Of a stretch of 41,584 nt of DNA, positions 33,088 to 40,074 are shown in pieces; positions within the stretch are counted from its first letter, which is position 1, and each line of letters starts with the position of its first letter. The notes below the pieces were generated by a model. It was given only the letters and a program-made list of their open reading frames with translations. It ran no database searches and had not been told where the DNA came from. This stretch comes from JAJTHB01 sp033763775. GTDB taxonomy: Bacteria; Pseudomonadota; Alphaproteobacteria; Rickettsiales; SXRF01. The position numbers and the translations under genes are program-made. The stretch spans positions 1 through 41,584 of the forward strand of contig JANRJW010000001.1 of the NCBI GenBank assembly GCA_033763775.1, written 5' to 3'.

Positions 33088-34248
33088 ATGAGCGATGAGC
33101 GTGACATCCACCGCACCATTCATCTGCTGGAAAAGCTGGTAGCGTTCAACAGCACCAGCCACCTATCTAATCTACCCATTCTCGATTTCATCGAACATAC
33201 GCTTGCGCCGCACAGCATCACCTGCACACGCATCAGCTCCCCCTGCGGCAAAAAAGCGAATCTTTTTGCGCGCATTGGGGGCGAAGCGCCGGGCGGCATG
33301 GTGCTTTCCGGCCATACGGATGTCGTGCCAGCCCTAGGGCAAGCATGGGACACGGATCCGTTTTCTCTCACCGAAAAAAACGGCAGACTCTACGGGCGCG
33401 GCACGTGCGATATGAAAGGTTTTCTTGCATGCATCATGACGCTGGCGCCCATCTGGGCGCAGCAGGCGCGTAGCAAGCCGATCTATCTCGCCTTTTCTTA
33501 TGATGAGGAAATAGGCTGTCTTGGTGTGCCATCGATGGCGGCAAGGCTTGCCGAATTCAAACCAGCTTACGTGCTGATCGGCGAGCCGACGATGATGCAG
33601 GTGGTCACCGCGCACAAAGGTGTGTTTTCATTTGAAACGATGGTGCATGGGCTGGAGGCGCATTCCAGCCAGCCGCATCTGGGGGTGAACGCTGTGCATT
33701 TTGCTGCGCGGTTGGTTAGTTTTCTGGTGGCGCTGGGCGCCGAGATTAAACAATCCGGCCTTCGTGATGAGCGCTTTACGCCGCCGCATTCCACCCTTCA
33801 CGTCGGCGTGATGGAAGGTGGCACCGCGCGCAACATCATCCCCAAATCATGCTATATCCACTGGGAAATCCGCCCCCTGCCCGGCGAAGATCATCAGGCC
33901 ATCATTGCGCGCATTGAAACCTACTGCCGCGAGCTGGAAGCCGAGATGCAGGCTGTTCATCATGAGGCACGCATCGAATCGAGGCCAATGTCGCGCATGC
34001 TCGGCGTCACCCTGCCCGCCCACGCCACACACCACGCCGCGGCGGTCAAGCATGCGGCGGGCACCAATCAGGAACTTGCCGTGTCGTTTGGCACGGAAGC
34101 GGGTGTGTTTAATCACAGCGGCATTCCTTCCATCATCTGCGGCCCCGGCAGCATCGATCAGGCGCACAAACCCAACGAGTTTGTGGACATCAGCCAGCTG
34201 GAATTGTGTCTGGCGTTTTTAAAGCGGCTGATGGATAATAACCACTAG
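33088..34248 (+). CDS. argE: Acetylornithine deacetylase (ArgE)
   Basis: ArgE hydrolyses N2-acetylornithine to ornithine and acetate in arginine synthesis. The 386-aa M20 metallopeptidase-family protein shows metal and catalytic residues His76 and Asp78 in GHTDVVP, Asp108 in GTCDMKG, Glu140/141 in YDEEIGCLG, and the late His in QAHKPNEFV. The dimerisation lid domain is in the middle. Length and motifs fit ArgE better than DapE. Closely spaced ATGs at 33088 and 33095 make the exact start uncertain; only the first is in this frame. The last codons lie in a CACTAG repeat. Confidence 0.9.
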   Translation: MSDERDIHRTIHLLEKLVAFNSTSHLSNLPILDFIEHTLAPHSITCTRISSPCGKKANLFARIGGEAPGGMVLSGHTDVVPALGQAWDTDPFSLTEKNGRLYGRGTCDMKGFLACIMTLAPIWAQQARSKPIYLAFSYDEEIGCLGVPSMAARLAEFKPAYVLIGEPTMMQVVTAHKGVFSFETMVHGLEAHSSQPHLGVNAVHFAARLVSFLVALGAEIKQSGLRDERFTPPHSTLHVGVMEGGTARNIIPKSCYIHWEIRPLPGEDHQAIIARIETYCRELEAEMQAVHHEARIESRPMSRMLGVTLPAHATHHAAAVKHAAGTNQELAVSFGTEAGVFNHSGIPSIICGPGSIDQAHKPNEFVDISQLELCLAFLKRLMDNNH

Positions 34249-34271
34249 CCACCAGCACTAGTCACTAGCAC
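34243..34271 (+). repeat. CACTAG short repeat at the argE stop
   Basis: Units CACTAG, CACCAG, CACTAG and CACTAG occur with a one-base spacer after the first and third units, giving alternating 7- and 6-bp periods. The first unit contains the last His codon and the TAG stop of argE. It fills most of the gap before apaG. Confidence 0.65.
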
Positions 34272-34277
34272 TCCCTC

Positions 34278-34670
34278 ATGTACTCTAAAACCACCAACCA
34301 CATCAAAATCACCGTTATTCCCATGTATCTGGCGGAGCAGTCAAACCCCGCCGAGTTTCACTATGTCTGGGCGTATACGATCCAGATTGAAAATCTGGGG
34401 CAGGATAAGGTTCAGCTTTTAAACCGCCACTGGCGCATCACCGATGGCCACGGCGCGCTGCAGGAGGTGCGCGGCCCGGGTGTAGTGGGCGAGCAGCCGC
34501 TGCTGGAGCCGGGCGATCATTTCCAATATACCAGCGGCGTGGCGCTGAAAACCAACTCCGGCATCATGACCGGCACCTACGAGATGATCAATGACCAAGA
34601 CCAGATCTTTCTTGTTGAAATCCCTGCTTTTTCGCTCGACAGCCCGGAACAGGTGAGGCGACCAAATTGA
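34278..34670 (+). CDS. apaG: ApaG (Co2+/Mg2+ efflux-associated protein, DUF525)
   Basis: The 130-aa protein is a single ApaG (DUF525) beta-sandwich domain. It shows YVWAYTIQIENLGQDKVQLL, NRHWRITDG, the Gly-rich motif VRGPGVVGEQPLLEPGDHF and GIMTGTYEMIN, all standard for the family. ApaG is linked to cation tolerance and protein-protein interaction; its biochemical role is not settled. Length is normal. It follows argE after 29 bp, and its stop codon begins a hairpin. Confidence 0.93.
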   Translation: MYSKTTNHIKITVIPMYLAEQSNPAEFHYVWAYTIQIENLGQDKVQLLNRHWRITDGHGALQEVRGPGVVGEQPLLEPGDHFQYTSGVALKTNSGIMTGTYEMINDQDQIFLVEIPAFSLDSPEQVRRPN

Positions 34671-34742
34671 CAGCCGCTTTGGCAGCTTTGCTGCCTTAGG
34701 CGCCTGTCATCCCGGAATTTGCGCTAGCAAATATCCGGGATC
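34669..34742. repeat. Two hairpins downstream of apaG
   Basis: The first hairpin (34669-34709) pairs GACAG with CTGTC, CGC with GCG and GGCAGC with GCTGCC around a TTT loop. The second pairs ATCCCGGA with TCCGGGAT and ATTTGC with GCAAAT around GCTA, starting at the GTCAT motif at 34706. They begin at the apaG stop, so they may protect or terminate that transcript, although no T run follows. The rest of the gap to 34869 holds a tract of nine C (34759-34767), a C-rich stretch and then an AT-rich, promoter-like segment from 34800. Confidence 0.6.
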
Positions 34743-34869
34743 TCATGCCTCCTCGAATCCCCCCCCCTCACCCCCACCCCGGCGGACAGCGGGAGACTTA
34801 AATTGTCACTAACTTGTCATATGATTTTTAGAAATAATTAGGTATTATAAAGACAAATTACAGGGATTT

Positions 34870-35307
34870 ATGGCAGGCGAAGATCTCATAGGTAAAGGCA
34901 TTATCCCGCCGTCATCCGGCGGTGGAGGTAGTGGATCTGCACAGGCCAAGGATATTCCGCATGCCGCCGGTGTTAAAGGCGCAGTTCTGGCAACAAAACT
35001 TTTTGGCGTCCCAGACCTACAAAAATTTGGTGAAGTTGGCATCCAGCAATCTTTTGGGGGTGATACGCAAGGTATATCGAATAAAATGTTAAATGAAGCC
35101 GCCGCCAGCCTGAGCATGAAAGGCGGATTTCTTGCCAAAGTATTCGATGAACTAAAAAGCCTCGGCATGCAGATCATTGACCATACTGGCGGCATTCAGC
35201 AGTTGGCTTGGACAGAAGTCCCGATTGAAGCGCTCGGCCAGATTCTTCCGCCTAACACTCCGGGCAGCGGTGTGGCAGCCGGCGAAGGCTTCAGCATGAA
35301 CGCCTGA
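34870..35307 (+). CDS. Hypothetical protein, 145 aa
   Basis: I do not recognise this protein. It begins MAGEDLIGKGIIPPSSGGGG, a Gly/Ser-rich flexible N-terminus, and continues with a helical, mostly hydrophilic body (FGVPDLQKFGEVGIQQSFGG, MLNEAAASLSMKGGFLAKVF, DELKSLGMQI) without Cys, signal peptide or membrane helix. AGGGA lies 4 bases before the ATG, and an AT-rich region upstream could hold a promoter. It is isolated between repeat-filled gaps. By eye it is lower in GC than neighbouring enzymes, like the other orphan genes here. Confidence 0.6.
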   Translation: MAGEDLIGKGIIPPSSGGGGSGSAQAKDIPHAAGVKGAVLATKLFGVPDLQKFGEVGIQQSFGGDTQGISNKMLNEAAASLSMKGGFLAKVFDELKSLGMQIIDHTGGIQQLAWTEVPIEALGQILPPNTPGSGVAAGEGFSMNA

Positions 35308-35310
35308 TGG

Positions 35311-35488
35311 CATTAACCCTTTCTCCTTTGCACTTTTTTTCGTCATGGCCTGAATTTCGCAGAAATTCTAAGGCCATCCAGCATCACTTTTGACTGGATC
35401 ACCCTAGGATTTGCAAGCAAATCCGGGTGATGACGATACTTCACAGGGCGCCAGGAACATTAACCCTTTCTCCTTTGCGCTTTTTTTT
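35311..35488 (+). repeat. Direct repeat pair flanking a hairpin element
   Basis: A 30-base sequence beginning CATTAACCCTTTCTCC at 35311-35340 recurs at 35458-35488 with one substitution (A to G) and one extra T in the terminal T run. The copies are 147 bp apart and enclose the GTCAT...ATGAC element at 35342-35434. Together with the neighbouring elements this accounts for almost the whole 319-bp gap between the orphan gene and pntAA. The T run after each copy might also slow polymerase. Confidence 0.8.
35342..35434. repeat. Composite hairpin element, divergent member
   Basis: The element starts GTCATGGCC and ends GGGTGATGAC. The left hairpin pairs ATGGCCT with AGGCCAT and GAATTTC with GAAATTC. 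The centre has CCAG and CTGG, which can pair around a 12-base loop. The right hairpin pairs ATCACC with GGTGAT and GGATTTGC with GCAAATCC. This is the GTC-hairpin-CCAG / CTGG-hairpin-GAC plan of the longer elements near pntAA and pntB, with different stem sequences. It lies inside the direct repeat pair. Confidence 0.65.
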
Positions 35489-35505
35489 GAAATAGGTTAG
35501 TTGTT

Positions 35506-35623
35506 GTCATCCCGGCGAAGGCCGGGATCCAGTTTCTTTTAATCAAGACGAAAAATGTCTGCTGACATTTTTCTTTTCTGGATCCCGTGCTCGTCGGTCT
35601 ACTGACCTCCTCCACGGGACGAC
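35506..35623 (+). repeat. Composite three-hairpin element, copy 1 (upstream of pntAA)
   Basis: Parts in order: hairpin A starting GTCATCCCGGCGAAGG and ending GGGATCCAG; a T-rich spacer; hairpin B, AAAAATGTC pairing with GACATTTTT around the loop TGCT; CTTTT; CTGGATCCCGTGCTCG; hairpin C, GGTC pairing with GACC around TACT; and the end CCACGGGACGAC. GGATCCAG can pair with CTGGATCC around hairpin B, and CCCGTG with CACGGG around hairpin C. The pntAA start codon follows 3 bases after its end. A homologous element lies in opposite orientation after pntB. Confidence 0.85.
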
Positions 35624-35626
35624 ACC

Positions 35627-36739
35627 ATGACCACCATCTTCATCCCCAAAGAACAGTCTCAAGGTGAAAAGCGTGTTGCCGCCACGCCGGACAGTGTGAA
35701 GCGATTGGTGTCGCTCGGAGCGCGCGTGCTGGTGGAAAGCGGCGCGGGGCTTGGTTCGCAGGTTGCCGATAGCGACTATGAAAAAGCTGGCGCGGCCATC
35801 AGCAGCGATCTTTCTGCCGTCGATATTTTTCTGTGCGTGCGTGCGCCGTCAGCGGGCAAAATCTCAGCGATGAAGCCCTCATCGGCGCTCATCGGCATGC
35901 TTGATCCCTACAGCAATCAGGCAGCATTGGGGCTTTATAACCAGCATCAAATCTCTGCCTTTTCAATGGAGCTGCTGCCGCGCATTTCCCGCGCGCAGGC
36001 GATGGATGTACTCTCCTCACAAAGCAACCTTGCCGGTTATCGCGCGGTGATTGAGGCCAGCTACCTGCTTGGCAAAGCCACCCCGATGATGATGACCGCC
36101 GCAGGCACTGTCGCCGCCGCCAAAGTGCTGGTGCTTGGCGCGGGTGTGGCCGGGCTTCAGGCGATTGCGACTGCAAAGCGCATGGGGGCGATTGTTTCAG
36201 CGTTTGATGTGCGCCCGGCGGTGAAAGAGCAGGTCGAAAGCCTTGGCGCAAAATTCATTGAAGTGCCCGCCGAAGGCGCGGAAACTTCTGGCGGCTATGC
36301 CAAAGAAATGAGCGAGGAATACAAACAGAAACAATCAAAACTCATTGCCGATACAATCGCGAAGCAGGACATCGTCATCACCACCGCGCTCATTCCCGGC
36401 AAGCCCGCACCCAAACTCATCACGGCGGCAATGGCGGAAAGCATGAAGCCGGGCAGCGTGATCGTTGATCTTGCGGCGGAGCGCGGCGGCAACTGCGAGC
36501 TGACGAGGCCGGATGAGACCATCACCCACCACGGCGTGACCATTCTTGGCGCCACCGACCTTCCCTCGCGTGTGGCGGCTGATGCCAGCCAGCTTTACGC
36601 CAGAAATCTTTACAACTTCATCGCCGCCCTGATGCTCGGCAAAGATGGCCTGAGCATTAAATGGGAGGATGAACTCATCCAAGGCACACTTCTGACAAAA
36701 GATGGCACACTCGTGCATCCATCTTTTGCGAAACCGTAA
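35627..36739 (+). CDS. pntAA: NAD(P) transhydrogenase subunit alpha part 1 (PntAA)
   Basis: PntAA is the soluble NAD(H)-binding domain I of the proton-pumping transhydrogenase, which couples the proton gradient to NADPH formation. The 370-aa protein has EKRVAATPDSVKRLVSLGA at the N-terminus, the dinucleotide fold VLGAGVAGLQAIATAKRMGA near 167, the RQD-loop region and RGGNCELTRPDE, with normal length for the split form. The ATG lies 3 bases after a repeat element, and no Shine-Dalgarno is visible; the upstream CCTCCTCC is the complement of one. Translation may be leaderless or use sequence within the element. It is the first of three subunit genes. Confidence 0.95.
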   Translation: MTTIFIPKEQSQGEKRVAATPDSVKRLVSLGARVLVESGAGLGSQVADSDYEKAGAAISSDLSAVDIFLCVRAPSAGKISAMKPSSALIGMLDPYSNQAALGLYNQHQISAFSMELLPRISRAQAMDVLSSQSNLAGYRAVIEASYLLGKATPMMMTAAGTVAAAKVLVLGAGVAGLQAIATAKRMGAIVSAFDVRPAVKEQVESLGAKFIEVPAEGAETSGGYAKEMSEEYKQKQSKLIADTIAKQDIVITTALIPGKPAPKLITAAMAESMKPGSVIVDLAAERGGNCELTRPDETITHHGVTILGATDLPSRVAADASQLYARNLYNFIAALMLGKDGLSIKWEDELIQGTLLTKDGTLVHPSFAKP

Positions 36740-36757
36740 TGATAACGGGAGCAAAAC

Positions 36758-37156
36758 ATGTTCGATAATTCCATTGGTGACAAAGCCAACGCCATTGCCC
36801 AGCAGGCGACCGAGCTTGCCGAAGAGGTCAATGCCCTGCAGCTTCAGCTGCAGCAGAGCGGGGGGGTGGATCCGTTTGTATTTGCGCTCACGGTGTTTGT
36901 GCTGGCATGCTTTGTTGGCTATTATGTGGTGTGGAAAGTCACGCCGGCGCTGCACACGCCGCTGATGGCGGTCACGAATGCTATTTCCGGCATCATCATC
37001 GTCGGCGCCATGATTGCGCTGGGGCCTGAAGGTCAGGGCTTCTCACATCTGGCCGGGTTTATTGCCGTGGTGATTGCCAGCATCAATATCTTTGGCGGCT
37101 TTGTCGTCACCCAGCGCATGCTGGCGATGTTTCAGAAGAAGGAAAATAAAAAATGA
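36758..37156 (+). CDS. pntAB: NAD(P) transhydrogenase subunit alpha part 2 (PntAB)
   Basis: PntAB supplies the first TM helices of the proton channel (part of domain II). The 132-aa protein has a helical N-terminus (ANAIAQQATELAEEVNALQL) and three to four TM helices with VFALTVFVLACFVGYYVVW, HTPLMAVTNAISGIIIVGAM and INIFGGFVVTQRMLAMF, all strongly conserved in the family. It lies 18 bp after pntAA with a GGGAGC ribosome site, and its stop overlaps the pntB start by 4 bp (ATGA). The split alpha subunit is common in alphaproteobacteria. Confidence 0.96.
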   Translation: MFDNSIGDKANAIAQQATELAEEVNALQLQLQQSGGVDPFVFALTVFVLACFVGYYVVWKVTPALHTPLMAVTNAISGIIIVGAMIALGPEGQGFSHLAGFIAVVIASINIFGGFVVTQRMLAMFQKKENKK

Positions 37157-38541
37157 CCAACACCACCGCCCTTCTTTATCTCGTGGCATCGGTGCTATTC
37201 ATCCTGGCGCTGAAAGGCCTCTCCTCGCCGGAATCTGCGCGGCGCGGCAACATGTATGGCATGGTCGGCATGGCGATTGCCATCATCACCACCCTCACCC
37301 TGCCCTCCATCAGCAATTATTTTCTGATCATCCTCGGCATTGCCATCGGCGGCAGCATTGGCTGGTTTATCGCTAAACGCATTGAAATGACGGCGATGCC
37401 GCAGCTGGTGGCGGCGTTTCACTCGCTGGTGGGTTTGGCGGCCGTGCTGGTGGCGGCAGGCGCGCTGTGGTCACCGGAATCTTACGGCATCGGCAATAGC
37501 GGCAGCCTGCATTTTGGTAGCTTGCTGGAAATGAGTCTGGGCGCGGCCATTGGCGCGATTACTTTTTCTGGCTCGGTGGTAGCGTTTGCCAAGCTGCAGG
37601 GCATCATGAGCGGCAAACCGCTGCGCTTTGGCGGCCAGCATGCGCTCAACGCCATGCTTGGCGCGGCGCTGGTGCTGCTGATTGTTCTCTTCTGCGCCAG
37701 CGAGAGCAAAACATTGTTTGTGGCGCTGGTGCTGCTTTCCTTTGCCATCGGCGTGCTGATTATTGTGCCCATCGGCGGAGCGGATATGCCGGTGGTGGTA
37801 TCCATGCTCAACTCTTATTCCGGCTGGGCGGCATCCGGTATCGGCTTTACGCTGGGCAACACCATGCTGATCATCACAGGCGCGCTGGTGGGCGCGTCGG
37901 GCGCGATTCTTTCTTACATTATGTGTAAGGCGATGAACCGTTCGATCATCAATGTGATTTTCGGTGGCTTTGGCGATACTGGCGCAAGCGCAAGCGGCGC
38001 ACAGAAAGACGAGCGCCCGGTGAAGGCCGGCAGCGCCGAGGACGCGGCCTATCTTATGAAAAACGCCTCCTCGGTGATCATCGTGCCCGGCTATGGCATG
38101 GCGGTGGCGCAAGCGCAGCATGCGCTGCGTGAGATGGTTTCCGAGCTGGAAAAAGAAGGGGTGCGCGTGCGCTATGCCATTCATCCGGTTGCTGGCCGTA
38201 TGCCAGGTCATATGAACGTGCTGCTGGCCGAGGCAAATGTGCCTTATGACAGCGTGTTTGAGCTGGAGGATATCAATAGCGATTTTTCCACCACCGATGT
38301 TGCCTTCGTGATCGGCGCGAATGATGTCACCAACCCGGCAGCGAAAACCAACCCTGAAAGCCCGATCTACGGCATGCCGATTCTCGATGTCGGGCTGGCA
38401 AAGACGGTGATTTTCATCAAGCGCTCCATGGCCGCGGGCTATGCCGGGATTGAGAATGAGCTGTTCTATCAGGACAATACGATGATGCTCTTTGGCGATG
38501 CCAAAAAAGTCACGGAAGAGCTGGTCAAGGCACTGAAGTAA
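37153..38541 (+). CDS. pntB: NAD(P) transhydrogenase subunit beta (PntB)
   Basis: PntB holds the remaining TM helices of domain II and the NADP(H)-binding domain III. The 462-aa protein has about nine TM helices to residue 265 (including FHSLVGLAAVLVA and NSYSGWAASGIGFTLGN), then domain III with GYGMAVAQAQHALREM, HPVAGRMPGHMNVLLAEA, DVAFVIGANDVTNPAA and the terminal KRSMAAGYAGIENELFYQD and MLFGDAKK. The sequence is complete, but the last codons (LVKALK then TAA) abut a repeat element. The same 17 bases recur beyond the element and continue into a CAC-TAA, so the ancestral end was probably LVKALKH. Confidence 0.97.
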   Translation: MTNTTALLYLVASVLFILALKGLSSPESARRGNMYGMVGMAIAIITTLTLPSISNYFLIILGIAIGGSIGWFIAKRIEMTAMPQLVAAFHSLVGLAAVLVAAGALWSPESYGIGNSGSLHFGSLLEMSLGAAIGAITFSGSVVAFAKLQGIMSGKPLRFGGQHALNAMLGAALVLLIVLFCASESKTLFVALVLLSFAIGVLIIVPIGGADMPVVVSMLNSYSGWAASGIGFTLGNTMLIITGALVGASGAILSYIMCKAMNRSIINVIFGGFGDTGASASGAQKDERPVKAGSAEDAAYLMKNASSVIIVPGYGMAVAQAQHALREMVSELEKEGVRVRYAIHPVAGRMPGHMNVLLAEANVPYDSVFELEDINSDFSTTDVAFVIGANDVTNPAAKTNPESPIYGMPILDVGLAKTVIFIKRSMAAGYAGIENELFYQDNTMMLFGDAKKVTEELVKALK

Positions 38542-38678
38542 CGTCATCCCGTGGAGTGACGCAGCAGCGTCACGAGCACGGGATCCAGAATAGCCAAAAG
38601 TCAGTAGACTTTTGGCGTCTAAAGAAAGACTGGATCCCCGCTTTCGCGGGGATGACAGCCATGGTCAAGGCACTGAAG
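38522..38678 (+). repeat. 17-bp direct repeats flanking the element after pntB
   Basis: TGGTCAAGGCACTGAAG is found at 38522-38538, inside the end of pntB, and identically at 38662-38678. The copies lie 140 bp apart with the composite element between them, leaving 4 spare bases on the left and 5 on the right. It looks like a duplication made when the element was inserted. Confidence 0.85.
38543..38656 (-). repeat. Composite three-hairpin element, copy 2 (downstream of pntB)
   Basis: Read on the minus strand the parts match copy 1: hairpin A GTCATCCCCGCGAAAG ending GGGGATCCAG; a T-rich spacer; hairpin B, GCCAAAAGTC pairing with GACTTTTGGC around TACT; CTATT; CTGGATCCCGTGCTC; hairpin C, GTGACGC pairing with GCGTCAC around TGCT; and TCCACGGGATGAC. 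Stems B and C differ from copy 1 in sequence but stay fully paired, while loops, spacer lengths and terminal blocks are conserved. It may also end the pnt transcript. Confidence 0.88.
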
Positions 38679-38743
38679 CACTAATGCCTTGCGATCACGT
38701 GGTTTTTTTCGTATGATACCCATCCATTTCGAAGGAAAAATCC

Positions 38744-39004
38744 ATGCCTAAAAACAGCCCTGCCGAAACGTCAGCTGCGCTTGAAAATGTGTCGTTTGAA
38801 GAAGCGCTGAAAGAGCTGGAAGCCATTGTTCGGAAGCTCGAAGGCGGCAATGCCGACCTCGAATCATCGATTCAAGACTACCTGCGCGGCACGGAGCTCA
38901 AAAACTACTGCGACCAGAAACTGAAAGAAGCACGTATGAAAGTAGAAGCGATTATGAAAACTCAGGATGGTGGCCTCGCCACCAAGCCGCTGGATGCAGC
39001 ATAG
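38744..39004 (+). CDS. xseB: Exodeoxyribonuclease VII small subunit (XseB)
   Basis: XseB is the small helical subunit of exonuclease VII, a single-strand DNA nuclease. The 86-aa protein has the family core SFEEALKELEAIVRKLEGGN, ADLESSIQDYLRGTELKNYC and a charged helix LKEARMKVEAIM. Length is normal. GAAGGA lies about 7 bases before the ATG. It is followed 4 bp later by ispA, a common pairing. xseA is not in the window. Confidence 0.95.
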   Translation: MPKNSPAETSAALENVSFEEALKELEAIVRKLEGGNADLESSIQDYLRGTELKNYCDQKLKEARMKVEAIMKTQDGGLATKPLDAA

Positions 39005-39008
39005 CCCT

Positions 39009-39977
39009 ATGGTCATCAAACTCCCCGAGAACTTAGGCGACGCAATTAAAGACGTATCCGACGATTTAGAAGCACGCATGGGACAGCTCCTGCGCGCACC
39101 CGAAGCCTACTCCGCCACCGTGATCTCCATGACACCGAAAGTCGCTGCCAGCGCGCCGGATGAGCGTGTTCGCGGTGAAGAGGCGGTGCTGGAAGCCATG
39201 CGCTACTCCGCGCTTTCTGGCGGCAAGCGCCTGCGCCCCTTCCTCACTGTCTGCTCGGCTGGTCTGTTTGGCGTCAGCCGCGAATCCGCCGTTGAGGCCG
39301 CGTGCGCCATTGAGTTCATCCACACCTATTCGCTGATTCATGATGACCTTCCCAGCATGGATAATGACGATCTTCGCCGCGGCAAACCCACCTGCCACAA
39401 GGCGTTTGGTGAGGCAGCTGCCATTCTCGCTGGCGATGGGCTGCAGGCCTATGCGTTCCAGATTCTGGCAAGCACCAAAACCCACCCTGATCCGAATGTG
39501 CGCTGTGAATTAATTGCGGCGCTGGCACAGGCTTCTGGCTGCTGGGGCATGGTTGGCGGCCAGATGATGGATATGGAAGCTGAGCATAAGCAGCTCGCAG
39601 TGGATGAGATTATCCGCCTGCAACGCCTGAAAACCGGCGAGCTTTTTGCGGTATCGTGCGAGGCGGGGGCGATTCTTGGCAAAGCACCGCACATGATGCG
39701 CAACCTGCTGCGCGCCTACGCGCATGATATGGGTCTTGCGTTCCAGATTACCGATGATCTGCTGGATGCGGAGGGCACACGCACCAAGGTTGGCAAAACG
39801 GTACGCAAGGATAAAGCCTCGGGTAAAGCCACACTGGTTTCAAGCATGGGGATTGAGCGCGCGCGCGACCACGCGCAGACGCTGATTCAGCAAGCCATCT
39901 CGCACCTTTCGGTGTTTGATAAAAAAGCGGACAATCTTCGTAACCTTGCGCGGTTTGTGATTGAGCGCAAGGCTTGA
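39009..39977 (+). CDS. ispA: Geranyl/farnesyl diphosphate synthase (IspA)
   Basis: IspA condenses dimethylallyl and isopentenyl diphosphate to geranyl and farnesyl diphosphate. The 322-aa protein has SGGKRLRPFLTVCSA, the first Asp-rich motif with a two-residue insertion DDLPSMDNDD near residue 113, GLQAYAFQIL, GGQMMDMEAE, KTGELFAVSC and the second Asp-rich motif ITDDLLD near 248. The aromatic residue near the first motif (HTYSLIHDD) and the insertion are typical of short-chain bacterial FPP synthases. The frame opens at 38967 inside xseB, but ATG 39009 follows the xseB stop and is preferred. It supplies the substrate for the long-chain synthase at 21.8 kb. Confidence 0.93.
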   Translation: MVIKLPENLGDAIKDVSDDLEARMGQLLRAPEAYSATVISMTPKVAASAPDERVRGEEAVLEAMRYSALSGGKRLRPFLTVCSAGLFGVSRESAVEAACAIEFIHTYSLIHDDLPSMDNDDLRRGKPTCHKAFGEAAAILAGDGLQAYAFQILASTKTHPDPNVRCELIAALAQASGCWGMVGGQMMDMEAEHKQLAVDEIIRLQRLKTGELFAVSCEAGAILGKAPHMMRNLLRAYAHDMGLAFQITDDLLDAEGTRTKVGKTVRKDKASGKATLVSSMGIERARDHAQTLIQQAISHLSVFDKKADNLRNLARFVIERKA

Positions 39978-39981
39978 GAAA

Positions 39982-40068
39982 GGCATGAGTGATTAGGCAT
40001 TGGGGATTAGAGAAAAACTTTTCCCAGTACTTCTTCTCTCCAATGCCTAATGCCTAATCACTAATGCC
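39982..40068. repeat. Long imperfect inverted repeat after ispA
   Basis: The left arm GGCATGAGTGATTAGGCATT and the reverse complement of the right arm, GGCATTAGTGATTAGGCATT, differ at one position. The match continues inward (GGGGATTAGAGAAAA against GGCATTGGAGAGAAG) with differences and a small offset. The right arm has a repeated CTAATGC unit. It fills the 97-bp gap between ispA and the YqaA-like gene and could fold as a long hairpin on either strand. Confidence 0.75.
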
Positions 40069-40074
40069 AATAAT

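Noticed and set aside
34759..34767. Nine-C tract as a phase-variation switch
   Set aside because: It is intergenic, 100 bp from the next start codon and not between recognisable -35/-10 boxes, so no switching target is evident.
37471..38547. 358-codon open frame antisense to pntB
   Set aside because: It is a His/Arg-rich shadow of a strongly conserved coding frame with no sensible protein features. Similar antisense frames lie in mfd, flhA and aas.
34243..40068. Repeat-rich region as a CRISPR array
   Set aside because: The repeats are palindromic, irregularly spaced, differ in sequence and have no regular spacers or cas genes.
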